A DNA stretch of 27,533 nt, from contig DAZF01000072.1 of NCBI GenBank assembly GCA_002507205.1, positions 7,022 to 34,554 on the forward strand. The letters are read 5' to 3'. This stretch comes from Methanolobus sp. UBA32 (GTDB lineage Archaea > Halobacteriota > Methanosarcinia > Methanosarcinales > Methanosarcinaceae). A program made the position numbers and the translations under genes. This document shows, in pieces, positions 21,852 to 27,533 of the stretch. Below the pieces are notes generated by a model. The model saw nothing but the letters and a program-made list of their open reading frames with translations. It ran no database searches and was not told where the DNA came from. Every line of letters starts with the position of its first letter. Positions within the stretch are counted from its first letter, which is position 1.

Positions 21852-22954
21852 TGACATTCTTAAACACTCTGTTATCGATCATTTCAGGTGTTCTGGCTGA
21901 ATCATGGGATTTGTTTGAAGAGGCGGCACCTTATCTTATACTGGGATTTGCAGTTGCAGGTATTTTGCATGTAATGGTCCCGGATGAAAAAATTCTGAAG
22001 TATCTGGGTAAGTCTGCAGGAAAGTTCAGGTCAGCCCTGAATGCGTCTCTGCTTGGTATCCCGCTGCCACTGTGTTCATGCGGTGTAGTTCCGACTGCCC
22101 TTTCATTGAAGAACAGGGGTGCTACAAAAGGTGCAACTCTTTCTTTCCTCATATCAACCCCGGAGACAGGAGTTGATTCTATCGCTATCACATATGCACT
22201 GCTGGATCCTATTATGACTGTATTCCGTCCCCTTGCCAGTATGGTAACCGCATTACTTACGGGAATTGCAGAAAATGTAATGGGTGAAAAAAAGGAAGTA
22301 GCATCTCAGAAGAAGAACATTCTCATGATGCAGCCTATGGCAGCATGCAGTGACTCCTCATGCTCCTGCAACAATAGTTCATTTTCGGCTGCAGACGCTT
22401 CAACTCTTCGCAAGTTGCAGGAAGCTTTCAGGTATTCTTTCGTTGAGCTTCTCGGGGATATCTCCACATGGTTAATAGTTGGTATCCTGATTGCCGGGGT
22501 CATCTCCTATATGATACCTGATGACCTGGTGGGTGATTATCTTGGAGGTGGCATTTTCTCAATGCTGATTATGCTGGTCATAGGTATACCACTCTACATA
22601 TGTGCCACAGCATCAACACCGCTGGCAGCTGCACTTGTTTCAAAAGGAATGAGTCCGGGAACTGCTTTTGTGTTCCTGCTTGCCGGGCCTGCTACAAATG
22701 CGGCAACTATTACAATGGTCGCAAAATTCCTCGGAAGAAGAAGTGCAACCCTGTACCTTGGAATGATAGCATTGTGCTCGCTGGCATTCGGGCTGTTTCT
22801 TGATGCCATCTATTTCAGACTGGGTATTGAGGCCAGTTCCATTGTCGGTAGCGCAAGCGATGTACTTACTCCCGGAATAAAGACAATGTTTGCACTAATC
22901 CTGATACCCTTCATAATTAATGGCATATACAAACAGAATTTTAAAAAAGGATAG
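21851..22954 (+). CDS. SO_0444-family metal efflux permease
   Basis: A 367-residue polytopic membrane protein, about eight helices in two similar halves (DUF318 permease). Family marks are GIPLPLCSCGVVPTALSLKN (69-88, with CSC 75-77), FLISTPETGVDSIAITYALL and in the second half GIPLYICATASTPLAAALVS (245-264) and LLAGPATNAATI. A cytoplasmic or external linker (about 150-185) has three Cys (C166, C171, C173: ACSDSSCSC) that could bind metal. These transporters are associated with Cu/Zn efflux. The start is ATG 21851 with GGAGG (21835-21839) upstream; the longer open frame from 21821 lies in the regulator gene and is not used. Cotranscribed with the ArsR gene, which makes a metal-induced efflux pair. 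Confidence 0.9.
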   Translation: MTFLNTLLSIISGVLAESWDLFEEAAPYLILGFAVAGILHVMVPDEKILKYLGKSAGKFRSALNASLLGIPLPLCSCGVVPTALSLKNRGATKGATLSFLISTPETGVDSIAITYALLDPIMTVFRPLASMVTALLTGIAENVMGEKKEVASQKKNILMMQPMAACSDSSCSCNNSSFSAADASTLRKLQEAFRYSFVELLGDISTWLIVGILIAGVISYMIPDDLVGDYLGGGIFSMLIMLVIGIPLYICATASTPLAAALVSKGMSPGTAFVFLLAGPATNAATITMVAKFLGRRSATLYLGMIALCSLAFGLFLDAIYFRLGIEASSIVGSASDVLTPGIKTMFALILIPFIINGIYKQNFKKG

Positions 22955-22960
22955 CTTCTT

Positions 22961-23167
22961 TTACTTTTTGCGAAGTTCTCTGGAAAGAACTTCTGCCATC
23001 TTTTCTTTGAATTCATCGATGACTATATCATTTTGTCCTTCAACACTCAATTTAGCTTTGTCAGGTATATCTGTATCTTCCTTAACAGGTATAGTTACAA
23101 TTTTTCCAAGAGTGTTGCCGGTTGTGATTTTGCCTTTCTCCCACGAAAAATCATCTTTATTCGACAT
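22961..23167 (-). CDS. Small hypothetical protein (68 aa)
   Basis: A 68-residue soluble protein, with a beta-like first half (WEKGKITTGNTLGKIVTIPV) and a helical, charged C-terminus (EFKEKMAEVLSRELRKK). No family recognised. The ribosome site (GTGGGG) is 5 nt before the ATG and lies in the loop of a small hairpin (23168-23181). It is convergent with the permease, only 6 nt between stops, and separated from the ModE-like gene by 110 nt, so it probably has its own promoter. Composition and start signals suggest a real gene. Confidence 0.6.
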   Translation of the reverse strand: MSNKDDFSWEKGKITTGNTLGKIVTIPVKEDTDIPDKAKLSVEGQNDIVIDEFKEKMAEVLSRELRKK

Positions 23168-23181
23168 AATGTCCCCACATT
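23168..23181 (-). promoter_or_regulatory. Hairpin holding the ribosome site of the 68-aa gene
   Basis: On the minus strand AATGT-GGGG-ACATT is a perfect 5-bp stem with the Shine-Dalgarno Gs in the loop, touching the ATG. This could hold translation in check, but it is short and AT-rich. Confidence 0.3.
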
Positions 23182-23277
23182 GAATTAATGTAAACTAATC
23201 CCCATAGTTTATTAACTTAAAATGGTTCCTAAAAGTATATACGGTTTTTGAATGGCAGATATGTAAAATAAAGGTTT

Positions 23278-23823
23278 TTAATCCCTCTTTATCTCTTTCC
23301 CAATAAGGACTTCAGTAGACTTGATTATCGCAAACACCTTGTCTCCTTCTTTAATGTTGAGTCGGTCAACCGCTTCTGAAGTTATAACTGATGTAAGTGC
23401 CGATGGTTCGATCTCCAGCCTGACCTTTGATACAAGTCCTTCATTTTCCACACCAATAACTTTTGCAGGGATCTTGTTACGGGCAGATATGGCAAGTCCT
23501 ATGTTCTCCCACGAACCTTCGTCTTCCATAGTATTGTTAATGAACTTCCTGTTCATTTCATATTCACTGATAAGCTTGCGTCCTTCATCTGTGAGGAAGG
23601 TTCCCTGACTCTTTCCGCCTCTAACGGTGGTGACCACATCTTTCCCAAGCCTTTCACTGATCTTGTTCAGCACGTTCCATGCGTGTTTGTAGGATATGTC
23701 CATTTTCTCGCAGGCTTTGAGAAGTGACCTTTCCTCATCTATGGCTTTGAGCAGCTCTACTTTACCTGCGCCGATGATGGGTTTTCCATCTTCTGCAAGC
23801 CACACTTTTGTTTTTGCTTCCAT
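23278..23823 (-). CDS. ModE-like transcription regulator with TOBE/Mop domain
   Basis: A 181-residue regulator. The N-terminal part is a ModE-type winged helix (VELLKAIDEERSLLKACEKM followed by SYKHAWNVLNKISERLG, about residues 22-59; TVRGGKSQGTFLTDEGRKLI in the wing). The C-terminal part (about 110-181) is a single Mop/TOBE domain, with ISARNKIPAKVIGVENEGLV, TSVITSEAVDRLNIKEGDKV and FAIIKSTEVLI, which can bind molybdate or tungstate. The start ATG 23823 follows GGAGA by 6 nt; the open frame extends 4 codons further. No molybdate transporter or molybdenum enzyme gene is nearby. It is the last of three genes on this strand, 15 nt after the XRE regulator. Confidence 0.88.
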   Translation of the reverse strand: MEAKTKVWLAEDGKPIIGAGKVELLKAIDEERSLLKACEKMDISYKHAWNVLNKISERLGKDVVTTVRGGKSQGTFLTDEGRKLISEYEMNRKFINNTMEDEGSWENIGLAISARNKIPAKVIGVENEGLVSKVRLEIEPSALTSVITSEAVDRLNIKEGDKVFAIIKSTEVLIGKEIKRD

Positions 23824-23838
23824 GATTATCTCCATTTA

Positions 23839-24045
23839 TTATTCGAGGTCCGAGTCCTCAAAGATGAACAGTTCATCTATAGTCGTCTTCAGGGTCTTTG
23901 CTACTTTATATGCAAGTTTTAGTGAGGGATTATATTTCCCTTTTTCCAGAAAACCGATGGTTTCCCGCCTGACACCAACTTTGTTTGCAAGTTCCTCCTG
24001 GGTCATGTCATATCTGGCCCTGAGTTCCTTGATCCTCGTCTTCAT
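23839..24045 (-). CDS. XRE-family helix-turn-helix regulator
   Basis: A 68-residue single-domain regulator of the Cro/CI type. The helix-turn-helix runs [20 protein letters not shown] (residues 14-33), followed by [19 protein letters not shown]. It has the compact form found with DUF2178 membrane proteins, where it probably represses the operon. It lies between the membrane protein gene (24 nt upstream) and the ModE-like gene (15 nt downstream), so all three are likely cotranscribed. Its probable operator is the palindrome at 24487-24503. Confidence 0.9.
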   Translation of the reverse strand: MKTRIKELRARYDMTQEELANKVGVRRETIGFLEKGKYNPSLKLAYKVAKTLKTTIDELFIFEDSDLE

Positions 24046-24069
24046 TGAATCACCCCTGTGGTTTCCGGT

Positions 24070-24465
24070 TTATTCCACATCCCCTTTTCTAAAGAGATAC
24101 CATTGAATACCTTTTGCGGTGATTATCATTGTGAACATAAGTATTGCCAGTACTTGCTTTACGGTTATCTGTGCCAGTTCGAATTCCTCTACCCAGAATA
24201 ATATGGATATCAGGATGAATGTTATCAGCCATGAGTAAGAAAGCCCATAAGCCCCTATCTTTATTGTTCTTTCATCCTTTACAGGACCACTGCGGTATCT
24301 TTTCGCTCTGATGAATGTGACAAAGAGGATGATAGACCCTATGTTTATCAGGCTGATACCGACTTGTTGGTATTCTTTGAACATTGCAACCAGTGCGATT
24401 CCTGCCATGATGAATGCCAAAGCCAGTGTGTAACTGATCTTGATATATTTTTCCAGTTTACCCAT
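24070..24465 (-). CDS. DUF2178-like membrane protein
   Basis: A 131-residue protein with four predicted helices (about 9-29, 35-52, 74-91, 99-120). The centre has PVKDERTIKIGAYGLSYSW (the DERxxxIxxxA pattern of DUF2178). This family is regularly followed by a small XRE regulator, as here. Function unknown; a signalling or stress-linked membrane protein is an inference. GAGG precedes the ATG by about 9 nt. The operon promoter overlaps the TCTAACAT palindrome. Confidence 0.85.
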   Translation of the reverse strand: MGKLEKYIKISYTLALAFIMAGIALVAMFKEYQQVGISLINIGSIILFVTFIRAKRYRSGPVKDERTIKIGAYGLSYSWLITFILISILFWVEEFELAQITVKQVLAILMFTMIITAKGIQWYLFRKGDVE

Positions 24466-24486
24466 GTAATTTCCTCAATAGTTAAT

Positions 24487-24503
24487 TCTAACATTATGTT
24501 AGA
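24487..24503. promoter_or_regulatory. Palindromic operator TCTAACAT-T-ATGTTAGA
   Basis: An 8-1-8 perfect palindrome 22 nt upstream of the DUF2178 start, with an additional half-site TCTAACAT at 24529-24536, 42 bases away (four helical turns). It fits a cooperative site for the XRE regulator in this operon. Confidence 0.65.
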
Positions 24504-24652
24504 TATTAATCTTATTATGTGAGTTATATCTAACATTTGCTATTTAAAGTAATGCTTTATCAGGAACAACTGAGGAAATTATTTATCATGTCATCTCCCC
24601 ATATCCTATGCTGTCAATGCCATCAACCATGGTCATTCAAACAGGTGGGAAT

Positions 24653-25270
24653 ATGAAAATAAATGTTATTTTTTACAGTCTGTACGGTCACAACTACAAA
24701 ATGGCTGAAGCCGTTGCAGAAGGTGCCAGGGAAGTCAAAGGAGCTGATGTTGGCCTGTTCCAGGTCCCGGAAACTTTCACACCTGATATACTGGAAAAGA
24801 TGGGAGCTACAGAATCCAAAAAGAGTTTTGAGCACATCCCTGTTGCAACCATTGAGAACCTCACCGAGGCAGATGCCATAATCTTTGGTACGCCAACAAG
24901 ATTTGGGATGATGGCTGCACAGATGCGTGCATTTCTTGACAGGACAGGCGGCATCTGGGTGAAAGGATCTCTCATCGGAAAAGTGGGCAGTGTTTTCACA
25001 TCAAGCAGCACCCAGCACGGCGGTCAGGAATCAACAATACTGAGTTTCCACGCAACCCTGCTGCATCATGGTATGATAATAGTCGGTGTTCCATATTCAG
25101 AAACAAGACAGTCAACACTTGAGGAGATTACAGGTGGCAGTCCATATGGTGCTTCAACAATTGCTGGCAGCGGTGCTAATACACGACAGCCAAGCGAGAA
25201 CGAGCTTGGGATTGCAAGGTTTCAGGGGAGACATGTTGCAGAGATCACGAAGAGGCTGGTTGGAGGATGA
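24653..25270 (+). CDS. wrbA: NAD(P)H:quinone oxidoreductase, WrbA type
   Basis: A 205-residue flavodoxin-like FMN enzyme that reduces quinones by two electrons. It shows the FMN phosphate loop [13 protein letters not shown] (about residues 8-20), [20 protein letters not shown] (about 80-99), [15 protein letters not shown] and VGVPYSE with the [13 protein letters not shown] segment near the C-terminus, all WrbA marks. ATG 24653 is chosen because AGGTGGG (24643-24649) lies 3-4 nt upstream; the open frame starts 15 codons earlier without a ribosome site. The length is typical. It is monocistronic and a run of 12 T (25285-25296) follows as terminator. Confidence 0.93.
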   Translation: MKINVIFYSLYGHNYKMAEAVAEGAREVKGADVGLFQVPETFTPDILEKMGATESKKSFEHIPVATIENLTEADAIIFGTPTRFGMMAAQMRAFLDRTGGIWVKGSLIGKVGSVFTSSSTQHGGQESTILSFHATLLHHGMIIVGVPYSETRQSTLEEITGGSPYGASTIAGSGANTRQPSENELGIARFQGRHVAEITKRLVGG

Positions 25271-25358
25271 ACTCTAAAAGCAGTATTTTTTTTTTCCATT
25301 TTTCAAAATCAACCTGTACCTATCCATATAACTTCGAACATCTTTGAAGTTTAAGCAA

Positions 25359-25368
25359 AGTATATACC
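25359..25368 (+). promoter_or_regulatory. TATA box of the macroglobulin-like lipoprotein gene
   Basis: AGTATATACC lies about 60 nt before ATG 25426, giving a leader of about 35 nt with GGAGTGG (25413-25419) as ribosome site. Confidence 0.5.
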
Positions 25369-25425
25369 GTTCTATTCCTAAATCTGTTGTAAGAACTAAT
25401 TATTTACAAATCCGGAGTGGTAAAA

Positions 25426-27533
25426 ATGAACTTCACAGGGAAAAAGACAGTTTCATTCATAGTTATTGTATCGTTGTTTGCAGTTTTGATATCGGGGTGT
25501 ATCGGAAACGATACGGTAAATTCAGGTCTGCCGTCCAGTATAGCAGGTCCGTGCAGTGGCCAGGTAGCTTCATCAGGTGATGAGTTCCTGATACTTGCAC
25601 CAAAAATGCTCTTCTCAGGCGGGGAGAGTTCGGTGACAATGGCGGCTTTCTCAGATAACCAGCCCGTGGCCCGATGTGTGGAATATACACTAACAGACGA
25701 AGACAATAATGAGATAACTCTTATCCAGGCATCTACGTCAGAGTCTGGAAATGTTGTGGCTTCCTTTGAAGTTCCTGATGTTGAAGAAGGAACCTATGTA
25801 CTTACTGCAAAGCCATCGGGATTTGATACTGAGTTCAAGGCAACTGTGGAAGTGGTGAATAACAATCCTCTGTTCATTGAGACAGACAAGCCAATTTACA
25901 AACCGGGGCAGACAATACACGGCAGGATTCTTTCCCTCAACAACAACCTTATTCCTGTGGAAGAGGACATCACCGTTGAGATCACAGATGCTAAAGGCAT
26001 CAAGGTCTTCAAGGAGGAACTGAGTTCCAACGAATATGGTGTTGCTTCATTTGACCTGCCCCTTGCATCCGAACTGAACCTGGGTACATGGAAGATAATT
26101 GCAACAGCAGGTGATTCGTCTTCCAATGTGGATATTCAGGTGGACAAATATGTGCTTCCTAAATTCGATGTCTCACTGGAAACACCACAGGAATGGTTCC
26201 TTGTATCAGATGAGATTACAGGCACTGTTTCTGCAAACTACTTCTTTGGTAAGGAAGTTGAGGGAGAAGTGCTTGTGGAAGCTTCACGCTACGTGGGCGA
26301 ATGGGAACAGTATGCAACCTTTTCAGGAACACTTGAAGGCGGAACTATTGAGTTCGAACTTCCTGCCGTAAAATACGCTGCCGGAACATATGGTGCAGGA
26401 GGACAGGCAAGTCTCATGCTTAACGTGACTGTCACAGACACAGGAAATCACAGCGAGACCAGTAACAAGCTGCTTACGATATCCGAATCTCCACTTGTTA
26501 TCCAGCTTATACCTGAATCAAGCACCATAAAACCGGGAATGCCATTGCAGGTACTTCTGGTTACAAAAGATCCGGGTGGCAATCCTGTGGATGCTGAAGT
26601 GACAGTTGAAACCCGTGTCAGGGATGATTCATACGATATCACTGAGAACGAGGAAACTGTAACAACAGAGGGCGGTGTTGCAATGCTGGAGTATGATATT
26701 CCAAATAATACCAACCGCTTTTTCATTGATGCGTATGCTGATGATGCAATGGCCAGCGAATCCCTGAATGCTGCCTATTCGCCAAGTGCCAGTTTCATAC
26801 ACATCACACAGACAAGTGAAGGTGTACCGGAGGTTGGGGATACAATCTCTTTCCGTGTTTACTCGACAAATCCGGGAACTGTGTTCTATGATGTGTTTGC
26901 AAACGGCAGGACCGTATATTCGGCAACCAGTGACGAACCGGATATCAACATACCTGTGACACCACAGATGAGCCCTCAGGCAAAGGTTGTGGCTTACATG
27001 ATAAACCCCAACAGCGAAGTGTCTGTGGATGTGCTTCCATTCGATGTGGAATTCTCCACACAGGTTGATCTGGGTAGTTCATTTGACAGTGAAACTGTTG
27101 AGCCAGGAGATAATGTAACGGTTGATTTCGATGCAGGAAGCAGATCAATGATAGGTTTCTCCATCGTCGATGAGTCGGTCTATGCTCTTAGCGAAGGCAG
27201 GCTCAATCTCAAACAGGTGTTCGATGAACTGGAGAAGCGTTTCATGGAGCCAATGGCAGAATCTCATCCTTCGTGGTACGTGGAAGGAGCATACGATACA
27301 TTGGAAAGTGCCGGTATGGTTGTGATGTCATCACCGGGAATCGATGTGCCTCGTTCTACCTCTATAGGAATCGATAATGCTAAATTCGCAGGTTTTGGCA
27401 TGGAAGTGGATGCAGTTATGGATGATATGGTGGTAGAAGAAGAGGCAATGATGGAGATGCCTGCAATGGCTGCAGAACCCACAGATTCAGCAGGCGAGGA
27501 TATTGGAGAAGGTGGTGAGCTTGCAGAGGTTCA
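25426..27533 (+). CDS. Alpha-2-macroglobulin-family lipoprotein (5' part, runs off the window)
   Basis: The open frame runs from ATG 25426 to the right edge, at least 702 residues. The signal has a lipobox LISGC (C25), so the protein should be lipid-anchored outside the cell. Domains resemble the macroglobulin (MG) repeats of animal thioester proteins: FIETDKPIYKPGQTIHGRIL (MG2 start, about residue 150), VDKYVLPKFDVSLETP (MG2/3 junction) and FSIVDESVYALSEG (MG6, about residue 580). After these comes an acidic Met/Glu/Ala-rich stretch (VVEEEAMMEMPAMAAEPTDS, about 667-686) at the position of the bait region. The thioester motif, if present, would lie beyond the window. The family traps proteases or opsonises cells in animals; in prokaryotes a protease-defence role is assumed. 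GGAGTGG precedes the ATG. Confidence 0.88.
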   Translation, partial: MNFTGKKTVSFIVIVSLFAVLISGCIGNDTVNSGLPSSIAGPCSGQVASSGDEFLILAPKMLFSGGESSVTMAAFSDNQPVARCVEYTLTDEDNNEITLIQASTSESGNVVASFEVPDVEEGTYVLTAKPSGFDTEFKATVEVVNNNPLFIETDKPIYKPGQTIHGRILSLNNNLIPVEEDITVEITDAKGIKVFKEELSSNEYGVASFDLPLASELNLGTWKIIATAGDSSSNVDIQVDKYVLPKFDVSLETPQEWFLVSDEITGTVSANYFFGKEVEGEVLVEASRYVGEWEQYATFSGTLEGGTIEFELPAVKYAAGTYGAGGQASLMLNVTVTDTGNHSETSNKLLTISESPLVIQLIPESSTIKPGMPLQVLLVTKDPGGNPVDAEVTVETRVRDDSYDITENEETVTTEGGVAMLEYDIPNNTNRFFIDAYADDAMASESLNAAYSPSASFIHITQTSEGVPEVGDTISFRVYSTNPGTVFYDVFANGRTVYSATSDEPDINIPVTPQMSPQAKVVAYMINPNSEVSVDVLPFDVEFSTQVDLGSSFDSETVEPGDNVTVDFDAGSRSMIGFSIVDESVYALSEGRLNLKQVFDELEKRFMEPMAESHPSWYVEGAYDTLESAGMVVMSSPGIDVPRSTSIGIDNAKFAGFGMEVDAVMDDMVVEEEAMMEMPAMAAEPTDSAGEDIGEGGELAEV

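Noticed and set aside
1..27533. CRISPR array, insertion sequence or phage module
   Set aside because: I saw no regularly spaced repeats, no transposase or integrase motifs and no flanking inverted repeats in the window.

Overview
The window looks like chromosomal DNA of a methanogenic archaeon of the Methanosarcinaceae (Methanolobus / Methanococcoides / Methanomethylovorans-like; I cannot fix the genus). The reasons are an archaeal group II chaperonin (thermosome), an archaeal OBG-type GTPase with a Cys cluster and TGS domain, an archaeal-style tRNA-Arg(GCG), TATA boxes about 25 nt upstream of leaderless starts, Shine-Dalgarno starts of the form GGxTGTAAAAATG, a PGF-CTERM surface anchor, and a DUF5658/DUF2178/DUF5817-type gene set.

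Layout. 1-2700: a small DUF2795-like protein behind a 12-bp hairpin, then an AT-rich solitary PD-(D/E)XK (HsdR-N-like) protein convergent with a cupin, and a 46-aa ORF. 2841-4247: a PhzF-family isomerase flanked by apparently decayed coding remnants. 4245-6715: a PRC-barrel protein, a single-ring AAA+ ATPase and a zinc-ribbon/winged-helix protein, all on the minus strand. 6748-9047: rimI, convergent with a pair made of a degenerate cis-prenyltransferase and the OBG GTPase. 9193-11112: tRNA-Arg, then an AT-rich leaderless rhomboid protease and a leaderless HEPN-like protein. 11113-15887: a DUF5658-like membrane protein with a long structured leader, an octaheme (OTR-family) surface cytochrome with a PGF-CTERM tail, a small Gly-rich membrane protein, a secreted Ig-like protein and a 51-aa protein. 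16046-18311: a 135-aa unknown and the thermosome. 18393-21458: a complete biotin ECF transporter operon (bioY, two ATPases, EcfT) behind a near-consensus BirA operator. 21497-22954: an ArsR/SmtB regulator with a complete alpha-5 zinc site, overlapping a metal-efflux permease by one base. 22961-24465: a small protein and a DUF2178 / XRE / ModE-like operon with its palindromic operator. 24653-27533: WrbA and the 5' part of a lipoprotein of the alpha-2-macroglobulin / thioester-protein family that runs off the right edge.

The genes form several short units rather than one pathway. The best supported functional units are the BirA-controlled biotin importer and the ArsR-permease metal efflux pair. 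The most unusual proteins are the cell-surface octaheme cytochrome, the complement-like lipoprotein, the rhomboid protease and the prenyltransferase paralogue that has lost its catalytic motif. I see no CRISPR array, insertion sequence or intact prophage.
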